A DNA stretch of 64,000 nt from Streptomyces sp. DSM 15324 (GCF_001514285.1 NZ_KQ949025.1:623571-687570); one strand, 5' to 3'; numbered from the stretch's first letter, positions 23,344 to 33,806 are shown. Numbers and translations: made by a program. Notes: generated by a model from the sequence alone, not told the origin.

Positions 23344-24282
23344 GTGCTGCATCTGCGTCTGATCACCCCGTCGGAGAAGACCGACGACGTGCTCCGGCTG
23401 ATCGAGAACACCGTCGGCGCCACGCACCTCGTGGTGCTGCGGGGGGCGGCCCGCAATCCCGCCGGGGACGTCGTCACCTGCGACGTGGCCCGTGAGGCCG
23501 GTGACGCGCTGCTCACCGAGCTACAGGCGGCGGGCGTGGACCGGACCGGCTCGATCGCCGTCGAGAACATCGACCTGACCCTGTCGCTGCGTGCCGACAA
23601 GGCCGAGGCGGAGGCGCCGGGCGAGGGCGCGGACGCGGTCCTGTGGGAGCACCTCACCGACGCCACCCAGGAGGAGTCGACGCTCTCCGTCACCTACCTC
23701 GCCTTCATCACCCTGGCCACGATGATCGCGGCCTGCGGTGTGGTCCTGGACAACGCGGTCCTGATCGTCGGCGCCATGGCCGTGGGCCCGGAGTTCGGGC
23801 CGCTCGCCGGGATCTCCACCTCGATCGTCCGCCGCCGTCCCGGCCTGGCCCTGCGCTCCCTGCACGCCCTGCTCGTCGGCTTCGCGATCGCCATGGCCGC
23901 CACGGTCGTCTTCAGCCTCTTCATGGACGCCCTGGGCCTCTTCAGCCAGGCCCAGCTGGACGCCGACCGCCCGCAGACCGGTTTCGTCTACGCCCCCGAC
24001 GCCTTCTCCTTCATCGTCGCCGTACTCGCCGGGGCGGCCGGCACCCTCTCCCTGACCTCGGCCAAGTCCGGCGCCCTGGTGGGCGTGGCCATCAGCGTCA
24101 CCACGGTCCCGGCGGCGGCCAACGCGGCGGTGGCCCTCAGCTACGGCGACATGAAACAGACGTGGGGTTCGACGGAACAGCTCCTGCTGAACCTGCTGGG
24201 CATCGTCCTCGCGGGGACCCTGACCCTGCTGGCCCAGCGGGTGTGGTGGCAGCGGCACCGCCCCTCGGCGCGGACTGGCTGA
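23344..24282 (+). CDS. DUF389 family membrane protein
   Basis: 312 aa from a GTG at 23344. The N-terminal ~100 residues are a soluble ferredoxin-like region (LHLRLITPSEKTDDVLRLIE). The DUF389 membrane domain follows with TLATMIAACGVVLDNAVLIV, GAMAVGPEFGPLAGISTSIV and five or so helices, including a helix with the SAKSGALVGVAISVTTVPAA motif. DUF389 proteins are widespread with unknown role. It is divergent from the ECF operon (103-nt gap). Confidence 0.88.
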   Translation: MLHLRLITPSEKTDDVLRLIENTVGATHLVVLRGAARNPAGDVVTCDVAREAGDALLTELQAAGVDRTGSIAVENIDLTLSLRADKAEAEAPGEGADAVLWEHLTDATQEESTLSVTYLAFITLATMIAACGVVLDNAVLIVGAMAVGPEFGPLAGISTSIVRRRPGLALRSLHALLVGFAIAMAATVVFSLFMDALGLFSQAQLDADRPQTGFVYAPDAFSFIVAVLAGAAGTLSLTSAKSGALVGVAISVTTVPAAANAAVALSYGDMKQTWGSTEQLLLNLLGIVLAGTLTLLAQRVWWQRHRPSARTG

Positions 24283-24446
24283 AACCGCACGTCGGGCGGG
24301 GGCGGATGATCCTCAACTTGCCTGTGACGCACGGCAGTTCACATAGGTTGACTCTGCAAGCAATGCTGCGATCAACTCCGCAGCCACCTCTGCACACCGC
24401 TGCAGTCACCGCTGCGCTCACACATCCGTGCCGCCAGGAGACCGTC
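24283..24446. promoter_or_regulatory. leader region of the methyltransferase gene with a candidate promoter
   Basis: TTGACT at 24348-24353 with ATCAAC 17 nt further on is a weak promoter candidate. The segment 24353-24420 is enriched in CTGC/GCAG motifs (about seven in 70 nt), which may be chance or a cluster of half-sites. Confidence 0.3.
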
Positions 24447-25229
24447 ATGCCACACACCCGTATCGACACGTCCAAGCCGCACTCCGCCCGCTTCTGGAAC
24501 TACTTCGTCGGCGGCAAGGACTACTACGAGGTCGACCGGGAGATCGGCGACCACATCAAGGAGATCTTCCCGGGGCTGGTGGACGTCGCCGTGACCAGTC
24601 GTCACTTCCTCGGCCGCGCCGTCCGCCACCTCGCCGGCGAGCAGGGCATACGGCAGTTCCTCGACATCGGCACCGGTCTGCCGACCGCCGACAACACCCA
24701 CGAGGTGGCCCAGCGCACCGCGCCGGACGCCCGGATCGTGTACGTCGACAACGACCCCACCGTCCTGGCGCACGCCCACGCCCTGCTGAGCAGCAGCCCC
24801 GAGGGCGCCACCGCCTACCTGGACGCCGACCTGTACGACCCCGACGCCGTCCTGGAGGCCGCCAAGGGCACCCTGGACTTCTCCCGCCCGATCGCCCTGA
24901 TGATCCTCAACACGCTGGGCCATGTCGCCGAGTACGCCCAGGCACGCGACCTGGTGGGCCGGCTCATGGCCGGGCTCCCCTCGGGCAGCTATCTGGTGAT
25001 CAGCGACAGCACCGCCACCAGCGAGGGCATGATCGCCGCGTCCGAGGCCTACAACAAGAGCGGCGCGGTCCCCTACCACGTGCGCACCGTCGCCGAGATC
25101 GCCGGCTTCTTCGAGGGGCTGGACCTGGTGGAGCCCGGGGTCGTCCAGGTCACCGAGTGGCGCCCGCAGCCGGACGCTCCGGCGGGCCCGCGGGTGGACG
25201 CGTACGGCGCGGTGGGCCGCAAGCCGTAA
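24447..25229 (+). CDS. SAM-dependent methyltransferase, SAV2177/DUF574 family
   Basis: 260 aa from the ATG at 24447 with AGGAG 7 nt upstream. The opening ARFWNYFVGGKDYYEVDREI and the SAM motif FLDIGTGLPTADNTHEVAQ, followed by VYVDNDPTVLAHAHALL, are diagnostic of this actinobacterial family, which is highly expanded in Streptomyces. The fold is intact to the final YGAVGRKP. Substrate unknown. It is a single gene, convergent with glmM. Confidence 0.93.
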   Translation: MPHTRIDTSKPHSARFWNYFVGGKDYYEVDREIGDHIKEIFPGLVDVAVTSRHFLGRAVRHLAGEQGIRQFLDIGTGLPTADNTHEVAQRTAPDARIVYVDNDPTVLAHAHALLSSSPEGATAYLDADLYDPDAVLEAAKGTLDFSRPIALMILNTLGHVAEYAQARDLVGRLMAGLPSGSYLVISDSTATSEGMIAASEAYNKSGAVPYHVRTVAEIAGFFEGLDLVEPGVVQVTEWRPQPDAPAGPRVDAYGAVGRKP

Positions 25230-25241
25230 CCGCGCCCGTGA

Positions 25242-25313
25242 GGGGGCCTGAAGGGGCGGGGGAACCGCGCGACACGCCACGACGCACCCGCGGCCCGCAC
25301 CGCACAGGCCCCC
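25242..25313. terminator. possible bidirectional terminator between methyltransferase and glmM
   Basis: GGGGGCCTG (25242-25250) and CAGGCCCCC (25305-25313) form a 9-bp inverted repeat with a 54-nt loop in the convergent gap. No U-run. The long loop makes this weak. Confidence 0.35.
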
Positions 25314-25333
25314 ATCGGCCCCGGCGCCGCCGA

Positions 25334-26692
25334 CTATCCCAGCGCGGACTTCACCACGTCGGCCAGCCGGCCGGCGACAGCGCGGGCCTGCTCGATGTCG
25401 GCGGCCTCGACCATCACCCGGACCAGCGGCTCGGTGCCGGAGGGGCGCAGGAGGACCCGCCCGGTCGACCCCAGCTCCCGCTCCGCCTCGGCGACGGCGG
25501 CCGACAGCTCGGCCGAGTCCCCGACCCGGGACCGGTCCACGTCCGGCACATTGACCAGCACCTGCGGCAGCCGCTCCATCACGGAGGCCAGCTCCCGCAG
25601 CGACTTCCCGCTCTGGGCGACCCGCGCCGCCAGCATGAGCCCGGTCAGCGTGCCGTCGCCGGTCGTCGCGTGGTCGAGGATGATCACGTGCCCGGACTGC
25701 TCGCCGCCGAGGGCGTAGCCGTGCTCCTTCATCTCCTCCAGGACGTACCGGTCGCCGACCGCGGCCTGGACCAGGTGGATCCCCTCCCGCTCCATGGCGA
25801 GCTTGAACCCGAGGTTGGACATGACGGTGGCGACAACGGTGTCCGACCGCAGCACGCCGCGCTCCCGCATGGCGAGCGCCAGGACGGAGAGGATCTGGTC
25901 GCCGTCGATCTCCTCACCCGTGTGGTCCACGGCGAGGCACCGGTCGGCGTCGCCGTCGTGCGCGATGCCGAAGTCGGCCCCGTGCTCGACGACCGCGGCC
26001 TTCAGCTTGCCGAGGTGCGTCGATCCGCACCCGTCGTTGATGTTGAGCCCGTCCGGCTCGGCACCGATCGTCACGATCTCGGCCCCGGCCCGGGTGAACG
26101 CCTCAGGCGACACCCGCGCCGCCGCGCCGTGCGCCTCGTCGAGGACGATTTTCAGCCCGTCGAGGCGGTTCGGCAGGACGGCGATGAGGTGGGCGACGTA
26201 CCGGTCGAAGCCCTCGTCGTAGGAGCGCACGCGTCCGACGCCGGCGCCGGTGGGCCGCTCCCACGGCTCACCGTGGGTGTGGGACTCGTACACGCCCTCG
26301 ATCTTGTCCTCGAGCTCGTCGGCGAGCTTGTGGCCGCCGCGCGCGAAGAACTTGATGCCGTTGTCGGGCATGGCGTTGTGGCTGGCGGAGAGCATCACGC
26401 CCAGGTCGGCGCCGAGCACACCGGTGAGATAGGCGACGGCGGGCGTCGGCAGCACGCCGACCTTCAGCACGTCCACGCCGGCGCTCGCGAGACCCGCGAC
26501 CACGGCGGCCTCCAGGAACTCTCCGGACGCACGCGGGTCCCGCCCCACGACGGCCACCGGCCGGTGGCCCTCGAAGGTGCCCGCCTCGGCGAGCACATGC
26601 GCCGCCGCGACGGACAGGCCGAGCGCCATCTCGGCCGTCAGATCCGCGTTGGCGACCCCGCGCACGCCGTCCGTACCGAAGAGTCGTCCCAC
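25334..26692 (-). CDS. glmM: phosphoglucosamine mutase
   Basis: 452 aa from the GTG at 26692, preceded by AGGAGG. It opens [18 protein letters not shown]. The phosphoserine loop is [15 protein letters not shown], the metal loop DGDADRC, the sugar-binding loop GEQSGHVI, and the phosphate-binding C-terminus [14 protein letters not shown]. It converts GlcN-6-P (from GlmS) to GlcN-1-P. Placement just downstream of rplM-rpsI is the standard actinobacterial order. Confidence 0.97.
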   Translation of the reverse strand: MGRLFGTDGVRGVANADLTAEMALGLSVAAAHVLAEAGTFEGHRPVAVVGRDPRASGEFLEAAVVAGLASAGVDVLKVGVLPTPAVAYLTGVLGADLGVMLSASHNAMPDNGIKFFARGGHKLADELEDKIEGVYESHTHGEPWERPTGAGVGRVRSYDEGFDRYVAHLIAVLPNRLDGLKIVLDEAHGAAARVSPEAFTRAGAEIVTIGAEPDGLNINDGCGSTHLGKLKAAVVEHGADFGIAHDGDADRCLAVDHTGEEIDGDQILSVLALAMRERGVLRSDTVVATVMSNLGFKLAMEREGIHLVQAAVGDRYVLEEMKEHGYALGGEQSGHVIILDHATTGDGTLTGLMLAARVAQSGKSLRELASVMERLPQVLVNVPDVDRSRVGDSAELSAAVAEAERELGSTGRVLLRPSGTEPLVRVMVEAADIEQARAVAGRLADVVKSALG

Positions 26693-26867
26693 TTGTCCTC
26701 CTGAGGAAGCGTCAATGACCGAAGGGGCAATTACACCGGATAGCGGCATCCGTCACACAAGCTTTTGAGCATCTTGTGCCGTTATACGCCCCTGGCAGAG
26801 ATAAAACGAACGCCCCGACAGCACTGTGGCGTGCCGCCGGGGCGGTCGTACGAGCAGGCAGCTGTGA
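26693..26867. promoter_or_regulatory. rpsI-glmM intergenic region
   Basis: Besides the rpsI terminator (26803-26845) it contains a small dyad CGGAT-6 nt-ATCCG (26737-26752) in an AT-richer stretch, where the glmM promoter should lie. No clear -35/-10 pair. Confidence 0.3.
26803..26845 (-). terminator. intrinsic terminator after rpsI
   Basis: On the minus strand CGCCCCG (26844-26838) pairs with CGGGGCG (26817-26811), followed by TTCGTTTTATC. The short U-run after a GC stem fits an intrinsic terminator ending the rplM-rpsI operon. Confidence 0.7.
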
Positions 26868-27389
26868 TTAGCGCTTGCTGTACTGCGGAGCCTTGCGGGC
26901 CTTCTTCAGACCGGCCTTCTTCCGCTCGACCGCGCGGTCGTCGCGGCGCAGGAAGCCGGCCTTCTTGAGCGCGCCGCGGTTGTTGTCGACGTCCGCCTCG
27001 TTCAGCGCGCGGGCGACACCGAGACGGAGCGCACCGGCCTGACCGGAGACACCGCCACCCGCGATGCGGGCGATGATGTCGTAACGGCCCTCGAGCTCGA
27101 GAACCTTGAACGGCTCGTTGACTTCCTGCTGGTGCACCTTGTTCGGGAAGTAGTCCTCGAGGGTGCGACCGTTGATCTTCCACTTGCCGGAGCCCGGGAC
27201 GATCCGGACGCGGGCGATGGCGTTCTTGCGACGGCCCAGGCCGGCGGCCGGCTGCGGGTCGCCGAAGCGGGAGGCGAGGGACTCCGAGGTGTACTCGCCC
27301 TCGACGGGCACCTCGGACTCGGTGGTGTAGCTGTCGATGTCGACGAGCTCAGTCTCTTCGAGCGGCTGCTCGGCAGTGGTCTCGGCCAC
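26868..27389 (-). CDS. rpsI: 30S ribosomal protein S9
   Basis: 173 aa from a GTG. The S9 core starts at about residue 50 ([14 protein letters not shown]) and ends [11 protein letters not shown], the conserved C-terminal tail that reaches the P-site tRNA. The first ~48 residues are an acidic, low-complexity extension ([19 protein letters not shown]) absent from E. coli S9 but common in actinobacteria. It lies 44 nt downstream of rplM. Confidence 0.97.
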   Translation of the reverse strand: MAETTAEQPLEETELVDIDSYTTESEVPVEGEYTSESLASRFGDPQPAAGLGRRKNAIARVRIVPGSGKWKINGRTLEDYFPNKVHQQEVNEPFKVLELEGRYDIIARIAGGGVSGQAGALRLGVARALNEADVDNNRGALKKAGFLRRDDRAVERKKAGLKKARKAPQYSKR

Positions 27390-27433
27390 GGTGATTCCTC
27401 AGATTCTCTTGGCTTGGTTTGGTCTGGCCGGTG

Positions 27434-27877
27434 TTACTGCGCGACCTGGGTGATCTCGAACGGCTGCGGCTGCTGCGCGCCGTGCGGGTGCTGGTCACCC
27501 TTGTAGACCTTCAGCTTGGAGAGCATCTGACGGCCCAGCGTGTTCTTCGGGAGCATGCCCTTGACGGCCTTCTCGATGGCCTTCTCGGGGTTCTTGTCCA
27601 GCAGCTCGTCGTAGCGGACGGAGCGCAGACCACCCGGGTAGCCGGAGTGGCGGTACGCCATCTTCTGGGTCCGCTTGTTGCCGGACAGGTGCACCTTGTC
27701 GGCGTTGATGATGATGACGAAGTCACCGGTGTCGACGTGAGGGGCGTAGATCGGCTTGTGCTTGCCGCGCAGGATGGAGGCGGCGGTGCTGGCGAGACGG
27801 CCCAGGACAACGTCCTGAGCGTCGATGACGTGCCACTGGCGCGTCACATCGCCGGGCTTGGGGCTGTACGTACGCAC
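27434..27877 (-). CDS. rplM: 50S ribosomal protein L13
   Basis: 147 aa from a GTG ([20 protein letters not shown]). It has the L13 hallmarks [38 protein letters not shown] and the C-terminal [19 protein letters not shown]. First gene of the rplM-rpsI operon. Confidence 0.97.
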   Translation of the reverse strand: MRTYSPKPGDVTRQWHVIDAQDVVLGRLASTAASILRGKHKPIYAPHVDTGDFVIIINADKVHLSGNKRTQKMAYRHSGYPGGLRSVRYDELLDKNPEKAIEKAVKGMLPKNTLGRQMLSKLKVYKGDQHPHGAQQPQPFEITQVAQ

Positions 27878-28228
27878 GGTTCGTAGCCTTCGCTTCGAGT
27901 GAGTGGTCCTGACAAGGTCACCGAAGACGATCACGACAGCCCTGACCGCACTGCGGTGACGCAAACCGCGTGCTGGTCGCTGGTCATCGGCCCGGTGGAC
28001 CGGTGTAAGGGCCCGTCCCGTGAGAATGAGCAAGCCAATACACAACGAAGATGCAGGATACCCGTGTCGCAAGGGTGGGGTCAAAACGAGGCCGGAACAG
28101 GGCTGGAACAGGGCCGGGACCGGGCCGGAACGGGGCCCCGGCACGGCAAACACGACATCTCCGGGTGAGAAGGTTTCAAAGGCAGTTGGAGCGGAGCGCG
28201 GCGTGTCCACCCGTCTAAGATGCGGCCC
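27878..28228. promoter_or_regulatory. divergent intergenic region upstream of rplM
   Basis: 351 nt between rplM (minus) and the membrane protein at 28229 (plus). It holds a dyad ACCGCA-C-TGCGGT (27945-27957) and a run of ~11-bp imperfect repeats of GGGCCGGAACA type (about 28090-28135: GCCGGAACAGGGCTGGAACA, then GGGCCGGGACC, GGGCCGGAACG). The rplM promoter must be here, but I cannot assign it with confidence. Confidence 0.4.
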
Positions 28229-29101
28229 ATGAGCTATGGGCAGGGGGGACCTCAGTCCCAGTGGGATCCGTGGAAACCGAACTCCCAGCAGCCGTGGACC
28301 GGTGGCAGTGACGGCCCGTCCCCGGACTGGGCGGCACTCGCGGACGCGTCCGAGAAACGCAACAGGCGCCGCAAGGTGTTCCTCATAGTCGGGGGCGCGC
28401 TGGCCACGGTCGGCGTCGGCGCCGCCGTGACCATGGCGGTGGTGGACAGCGGCGCCGACGACGAGGCCAACCGGCCCACGTCCTCGGTGCCCGCCACCGG
28501 CCTGCCGAGCGCGTCCGGCACCCCGTCCTTCGCGCCCACCAGCGCGCCGCCGGCCCTGAACCCCAAGGAGTTCGTCTCCAGCAAGGCCAAGGACAAGGCG
28601 CGGAACAGCCCGGAGCTGATGTTCCCCGGCACCCAGCTCACCATGGGCTCCACCGTCTACAAGAAGGGCCCGACAGCGGACAGCACCGACTGCGCCACGG
28701 GCGTCCAGGGCACCCTGCCCAAGGTCCTCGCGGCGAACGGCTGCACCCGGCTGATGCGCGTGACGTACACCAAGGGCGACACCGCGGTGACGGTCGGTGT
28801 GGCGGTCTTCGACACCGAGGCCCAGGCCCTGAAGGTCAAGAGCCAGGCCGACAGCAAGAGCATCGTCAAGGCGCTCGCCGGCAAGGGCGTGAAGGCCTTC
28901 TGCAACGCCGCGATCTGCCGCTCGACGACCAACTCCTACGGCCGTTACGCCTACTTCACGATCACGGGCTTCACCAACGGCAAGGACGTGACCACGAAGG
29001 ACACGGCCGTCTTCACCATGGGTGACGACCTCGCCGAGTTCGCGTTCCAGCAGATCAACCGCCGTGGCCAGACCCAGGCCTCGGCGGCGGCCGAGGGCTG
29101 A
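28229..29101 (+). CDS. single-pass membrane protein, hypothetical
   Basis: 290 aa from the ATG at 28229 ([17 protein letters not shown]); another ATG is 9 nt upstream. The first ~48 residues are cytoplasmic, Trp/Gln/Pro-rich and end in RNRRRK. One helix follows ([20 protein letters not shown]), then a Ser/Pro/Thr linker and a ~180-residue extracytoplasmic domain with four Cys ([21 protein letters not shown]), probably two disulfides. The domain family is unknown to me. Not coupled to the downstream gene (96-nt gap). Confidence 0.82.
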   Translation: MSYGQGGPQSQWDPWKPNSQQPWTGGSDGPSPDWAALADASEKRNRRRKVFLIVGGALATVGVGAAVTMAVVDSGADDEANRPTSSVPATGLPSASGTPSFAPTSAPPALNPKEFVSSKAKDKARNSPELMFPGTQLTMGSTVYKKGPTADSTDCATGVQGTLPKVLAANGCTRLMRVTYTKGDTAVTVGVAVFDTEAQALKVKSQADSKSIVKALAGKGVKAFCNAAICRSTTNSYGRYAYFTITGFTNGKDVTTKDTAVFTMGDDLAEFAFQQINRRGQTQASAAAEG

Positions 29102-29197
29102 CCCGGCCGGCCGTCAAACGGGCCAATCGGACGTGCGACACTCCCCCCAAGTGATCATCTGATCATCCGGTCACGGATCCCTGGGGGGAACCACGCC

Positions 29198-31198
29198 ATG
29201 AGCGCCACGACCCGACGCAGTCTCCTGGCCGGCGCCGCCGGTCTCACCGGCGCCGCCCTCGCGACCTCGATCGTCATCGCCCAGACCGCCTCGGCCACCG
29301 GCACCGGCGCGAGCTGGCTCAACGTGAAGGACACGCCGTACGGGGCCCTCGGCGACGACAGGACCGACGACGCGCCCGCCATCCAGAAGGCGATCGACGC
29401 GGCCGGTCAGGGCGACACCGTCTACCTCCCGCCCGGCGCCTACCGGCTCGCCTCCCCGCTCCGCCTCCGCCTCGGCGTCACCCTGCGCGGCGACTGGCAC
29501 CCGCGCTCCCCGGCCGCCACCGAGATGACCGCCTCCTACCTGCGCCCCGGCCTCGGCACCTTCACCGGCGAGGCCCTGATCGTCGTCGGCCCGGCCGCGG
29601 CCCAGGGCACCTCCACCGCCACGGGGTACGGCGGCGGCCCCCGCCTGTACGGCCTGGCGCTCGACGGCCGCGACCAGCGGTCCACCACCGGCACCGCCGT
29701 CGACGGCATCCGCGTCACCCCCGGCGTCCAGGACCTCGGCCTGGAGAAGGTGACCGTCTGGCGCTTCACCGGCCACGGCCTGAACGCCCAGAACGCCACC
29801 ACCCTTCAGCTCACCCAGGTCCACTGCGTCGGCAACGGCGGCCACGGCTTCACCTGGGGCGACGCCACGGGCACCGGCGGCGGCCTGGTCGACGCCGATC
29901 TGTTCCAGTGCCACGCCGAGGGCAACGGCGGACACGGCTACGACATCCTCAACCCCGACGCGGTCACCGTGGTCGAGTGCCGCGCCGAGGCGAACACCCG
30001 GCACGGCTACCACGTCACCGGCGTCAGCCACGCGATGGTGATGATCGGCTGCACCACCGACCGCAACGGCCGCGACGGCTTCCACCTCGCCACCTCCCCC
30101 GGCGGCCGCTTCCTCCAGCTCCTCGGCTGCCTCGCCGGGCGGGACGGCCGGGAGACCGCGACCTCCCTCATCCCCTACTCCGGCTTCACCGTCACCGGCG
30201 AGGCCGCGGAAGGCGTCGTCCTCACCGGCTGCTCCGCCACCACCGGCCGCGGCGACGACGGCACCGGCGCGGACTCCCCCGCCTACGGCCTCACCACCTC
30301 CGCACTGAACTCCGAGAGCAACGTCTCGGTGGTCGGCGGCCAGTACGTCGGGACCACGGCCCCCTTCCAGGACCTCGGGGCGGTCCTCGTCCGCCACAGC
30401 GGTGTGATCTCCGGCACCCACCGGGACACCGGCATCGAGTGGGACCGGCATGACGTCCACATGATCTCCGGAGCCGCCGGCACCCGGCGCGACCTGGAGT
30501 TCTGGTCCCGCGGCAAGGCCCGCCGCTGGACCCTGCGCACCACCGACGCCGCCGAGTCCGGCACCGGCGACGGCTCCGACTTCGCGCTCGTGCGGCACGC
30601 CGACGACGGCACCGTCCTCGACACGCCCCTCGCCGTCAGCCGCGCCAGCGGCCGGGTCTCCCTCACCACCCCCGGCCTCACGGTCACCGCCACCGGCGGC
30701 CCCGGCGTCCACCTCGTCCAGCAGCGGAAGACCGCCCAGGGCTACGCGGTCACCGGGGCCGGCCGGGCCTCCCGCGCCTTCCAGTCCCGGGCCGCCGGCG
30801 ACTCCGTCAACCGCTTCGCGATGGAGATCGACGGAACCCAGACCTTCGGCCCCGGCGGCGACACCGGCCGGGACACCAGCTGGGGGCGCCTCGGCACCGC
30901 CCAGATCGGCAGCGCCGACGCCGACCTCGTCGTGGGACGGGCCGGGAAGGGCATCAAGGTCAAGGAGGGCGACAACGCCAAGATGGGCACCGTCACCCTC
31001 GCCGGCACCACCCCGGTCACCGTCCCCACGACCGCCGTCACCGCCGCCAGCCGCATCTTCCTGACCGTCCAGTCCCCCGCCGGCACCCCCTCCGGCGTCG
31101 CCTACGTCGCCTTCCGCACCCCCGGCACGTCCTTCTCCGTGAAGGGCATGCCCGGGGACACGTCGACGGTGGCCTGGCTGATCATGGAACCGGCGTAG
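29198..31198 (+). CDS. Tat-exported right-handed beta-helix protein (pectate-lyase-3 / tail-spike-like)
   Basis: 666 aa. A twin-arginine signal (TTRRSLLAGAAGLTGAALAT) is cleaved around QTASATG. The mature protein begins VKDTPYGALGDDRTDDAPAI plus QKAIDAAGQGDTVYLPPGAY, the GH28/pectate-lyase-3 start also used by phage tail spikes. A long stack of beta-helix coils follows, rich in G-x-G-H-G/C motifs (GNGGHGFTWG, GNGGHGYDI, NTRHGYHV, NGRDGFHL). The last ~110 residues (GKGIKVKEGDNAKMGTVTLA, TAVTAASRIFLTVQSP) resemble the C-terminal caps of phage tail fibres. Polysaccharide binding or cleavage is inferred; no catalytic residues could be assigned. Confidence 0.8.
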   Translation: MSATTRRSLLAGAAGLTGAALATSIVIAQTASATGTGASWLNVKDTPYGALGDDRTDDAPAIQKAIDAAGQGDTVYLPPGAYRLASPLRLRLGVTLRGDWHPRSPAATEMTASYLRPGLGTFTGEALIVVGPAAAQGTSTATGYGGGPRLYGLALDGRDQRSTTGTAVDGIRVTPGVQDLGLEKVTVWRFTGHGLNAQNATTLQLTQVHCVGNGGHGFTWGDATGTGGGLVDADLFQCHAEGNGGHGYDILNPDAVTVVECRAEANTRHGYHVTGVSHAMVMIGCTTDRNGRDGFHLATSPGGRFLQLLGCLAGRDGRETATSLIPYSGFTVTGEAAEGVVLTGCSATTGRGDDGTGADSPAYGLTTSALNSESNVSVVGGQYVGTTAPFQDLGAVLVRHSGVISGTHRDTGIEWDRHDVHMISGAAGTRRDLEFWSRGKARRWTLRTTDAAESGTGDGSDFALVRHADDGTVLDTPLAVSRASGRVSLTTPGLTVTATGGPGVHLVQQRKTAQGYAVTGAGRASRAFQSRAAGDSVNRFAMEIDGTQTFGPGGDTGRDTSWGRLGTAQIGSADADLVVGRAGKGIKVKEGDNAKMGTVTLAGTTPVTVPTTAVTAASRIFLTVQSPAGTPSGVAYVAFRTPGTSFSVKGMPGDTSTVAWLIMEPA

Positions 31199-31204
31199 GA
31201 CCGC

Positions 31205-32062
31205 TCAGCAGCACCCCGCCGCCCCCGGCAGCGTCCGCCGGTTCCTGGCCTCCTTGCTGCGGGCGGCCAGGAGCTCGTCGGCCGGGTAGCCGACCTCCTC
31301 CAGGGTCAGCCCGTGCGGCCGTACGACATGCACGGCGGAGTCCCGCACCCCGGCGGCCAGCACCTTCCCCGGCCACTCGGCGCCCCGGTGCCCGTCCCCC
31401 ACGAACAGCAGCGCCCCGATGAGCGAGCGCACCATGTTGTGGCAGAAGGCGTCGGCCCGCACGGTGGCCGTGATGATCCCGTCGTCGCCCTTGACCAGGC
31501 TCAGCTCCTGAAGGGTCCGGATGGTCGTGGCCCCTTCGCGCCGCTTGCAGTACGCGGCGAAGTCGTGCTCGCCGAGCAGCCGCACCGCCGCCTCGTTCAT
31601 GGCGTCGACGTCGAGCGGCCAGTCGTGCCAGAGCACATGGCCCCGCAGCAGCGGATCCACGCCCCCGGGGTTGTCCGTCACCCGGTACGCGTACCGCCGC
31701 CAGACAGCCGAGAACCGCGCGTTGAAGCCACGGGGCGCCTCCCTGAGCGCCCACACCCGCACATCCCGGGGCAACCGCCCGGCGAGCCGCTTCAGCAGCT
31801 TCTCGTGGTGCTCACGCCACACGCCCTCCGGCAGATCGACATGGGCCACCTGCCCCCGCGCGTGCACCCCCGCGTCGGTGCGGCCCGCCACGGTCAGCTC
31901 GAAGGTCTCCCCGGACCGGGTGACGGTCCGCAGAGCGTCCTCGATCTCCCCCTGCACGGTCCGCCGTCCCCCGGCCTGCTTGGCCCACCCGGAGAACTCG
32001 CTCCCGTCGTAGGAGAGATCGAGACGGACACGGACGTACCCGGGCTGTACTTCGTCACTCAC
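31205..32062 (-). CDS. truA: tRNA pseudouridine(38-40) synthase
   Basis: 285 aa from a GTG. The catalytic Asp is in [17 protein letters not shown] (residue ~60). [27 protein letters not shown] and [19 protein letters not shown] are standard TruA motifs. The C-terminal ~35 residues are an Arg/Ala-rich tail ending GCC. It follows rplQ after a strong terminator, so expression beyond that point is presumably read-through or from its own promoter. Confidence 0.95.
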   Translation of the reverse strand: MSDEVQPGYVRVRLDLSYDGSEFSGWAKQAGGRRTVQGEIEDALRTVTRSGETFELTVAGRTDAGVHARGQVAHVDLPEGVWREHHEKLLKRLAGRLPRDVRVWALREAPRGFNARFSAVWRRYAYRVTDNPGGVDPLLRGHVLWHDWPLDVDAMNEAAVRLLGEHDFAAYCKRREGATTIRTLQELSLVKGDDGIITATVRADAFCHNMVRSLIGALLFVGDGHRGAEWPGKVLAAGVRDSAVHVVRPHGLTLEEVGYPADELLAARSKEARNRRTLPGAAGCC

Positions 32063-32084
32063 ACCGAGATCCTCTCAGCAACAC

Positions 32085-32122
32085 AAAAAAGCGGGCCCGC
32101 CCCTCGAAAGGAACGGGCCCGC
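32085..32122 (-). terminator. strong intrinsic terminator after rplQ
   Basis: On the minus strand GCGGGCCCG (32122-32114) and CGGGCCCGC (32099-32091) form a perfect 9-bp stem with a 14-nt loop, directly followed by TTTTTTGTGTT (32090 downward). This closes the rpsM/rpsK/rpoA/rplQ transcript. Confidence 0.9.
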
Positions 32123-32132
32123 CAGGACAGCC

Positions 32133-32639
32133 TTACGCGTCCTTGGACTCCTCGGCGGGAGCCTCGGCGGCGTCCTCGGCGACCTCGTCGGCCTTGGTCT
32201 CCTCGACCTTGGCCTCCTCGGCCTCCTTGACCGCACGCTTGGTGGCGGCCTCGGCCTCACCGGTCGCCTGCTGCGCCACGGTCAGCGCCTCGACCAGCTC
32301 GATGACAGCCATGGGCGCGTTGTCGCCACGGCGGTTACCGATCTTGGTGATACGGGTGTAGCCACCCGGACGGTTCTCGTAGCGCGGGCCGATCTCGGTG
32401 AAGAGCGTGTGGACGACGCTCTTGTCCGTGATGACCTGGAGCACCTGACGGCGGTTGTGAAGGTCGCCCTTCTTCGCCTTGGTCACCAGACGCTCGGCGT
32501 ACGGCCGCAGACGGCGGGCCTTCGCCTCGGTGGTGGTGATACGGCCGTGCTCGAAGAGGCTCTTCGCGAGGTTCGCGAGCAGCAGCTTCTCGTGCGCGGC
32601 ACTGCCGCCCAGACGGGCACCCTTGGTGGGCTTCGGCAT
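32133..32639 (-). CDS. rplQ: 50S ribosomal protein L17
   Basis: 168 aa. L17 core: [40 protein letters not shown], and the C-terminal [20 protein letters not shown]. After about residue 125 comes an acidic Ala/Glu tail ([20 protein letters not shown]) not found in E. coli L17 but frequent in Streptomyces. It follows rpoA by 85 nt. Confidence 0.97.
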   Translation of the reverse strand: MPKPTKGARLGGSAAHEKLLLANLAKSLFEHGRITTTEAKARRLRPYAERLVTKAKKGDLHNRRQVLQVITDKSVVHTLFTEIGPRYENRPGGYTRITKIGNRRGDNAPMAVIELVEALTVAQQATGEAEAATKRAVKEAEEAKVEETKADEVAEDAAEAPAEESKDA

Positions 32640-32724
32640 CTTTCTTCTCCTGTGTGTCTGCCCCGGCCGTGTCAGGTACCGGGGTCAGGAACCCGATGAG
32701 CGGATGCTCACCGGCAACGACCGA

Positions 32725-33747
32725 TCAGTACTGCTCGGTCTCCACGAAACCCGCGTCCGCGTCGTCGTCGGCGCCGAAGGCGTCGGCGGCGGCCGTGGGG
32801 TCGAATCCGGGCGGGCTGTCCTTGAGGGCCAGGCCCATGCCGGCCAGCTTCGCCTTGACCTCGTCGATGGACTTCGCACCGAAGTTGCGGATGTCCAGGA
32901 GGTCGGCCTCGGAGCGCGCGACGAGCTCACCCACGGAGTGGATGCCCTCACGCTTGAGGCAGTTGTACGACCGAACGGTGAGCTCCAGCTCCTCGATCGG
33001 CAGCGCCAGATCGGCGGCCAGGGCGGCGTCCGTCGGGGACGGGCCCATGTCGATGCCCTCGGCGTCGATGTTCAGCTCGCGGGCGAGACCGAACAGCTCG
33101 ACCAGGGTCTTGCCCGCGGAGGCCATGGCGTCACGGGGACGCATCGCCTGCTTGGTCTCGACGTCCACGATCAGCTTGTCGAAGTCGGTGCGCTGCTCGA
33201 CACGCGTGGCCTCGACCTTGTACGTGACCTTCAGAACCGGCGAGTAGATCGAGTCGACCGGGATGCGCCCGATCTCCTGACCGACCTGCTTGTTCTGTAC
33301 GGCGGAGACGTAGCCGCGGCCGCGCTCGACCGTCAGCTCCATCTCCAGCTTGCCCTTGCCGTTGAGCGTGGCGAGGACGAGGTCGGGGTTGTGCACCTCG
33401 ACACCGGCCGGGGGCGCGATGTCGGCGGCGGTGACCAGACCCGGGCCCTGCTTGCGCAGGTACATCACGACCGGCTCGTCGTGCTCCGAGGAGACGACCA
33501 GCTGCTTGATGTTGAGGATCAGGTCGGTGACGTCCTCCTTGACGCCCGGCACGGTGGTGAACTCGTGCAGGACACCGTCGATACGGATCGACGTGACCGC
33601 CGCACCCGGGATCGACGACAGGAGCGTACGGCGGAGGGAGTTGCCGAGGGTGTAGCCGAAGCCCGGCTCCAGCGGCTCGATCACGAACCGGGAGCGGAAC
33701 TCGTCGACGACCTCTTCGGTCAACGAGGGACGCTGAGCGATCAGCAT
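32725..33747 (-). CDS. rpoA: DNA-directed RNA polymerase subunit alpha
   Basis: 340 aa. The N-terminal dimerisation domain ([20 protein letters not shown]) is followed by the alpha-CTD at ~255-315 with [17 protein letters not shown] and [19 protein letters not shown], which contacts UP elements and activators. An acidic C-terminal tail ([20 protein letters not shown]) is typical for Streptomyces. Confidence 0.98.
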   Translation of the reverse strand: MLIAQRPSLTEEVVDEFRSRFVIEPLEPGFGYTLGNSLRRTLLSSIPGAAVTSIRIDGVLHEFTTVPGVKEDVTDLILNIKQLVVSSEHDEPVVMYLRKQGPGLVTAADIAPPAGVEVHNPDLVLATLNGKGKLEMELTVERGRGYVSAVQNKQVGQEIGRIPVDSIYSPVLKVTYKVEATRVEQRTDFDKLIVDVETKQAMRPRDAMASAGKTLVELFGLARELNIDAEGIDMGPSPTDAALAADLALPIEELELTVRSYNCLKREGIHSVGELVARSEADLLDIRNFGAKSIDEVKAKLAGMGLALKDSPPGFDPTAAADAFGADDDADAGFVETEQY

Positions 33748-33806
33748 GATGTGTTCCTTCAGTCAGGGGCGCCCGCTATTTGACGCCCGACTCTGTACTG
33801 CAAGGG

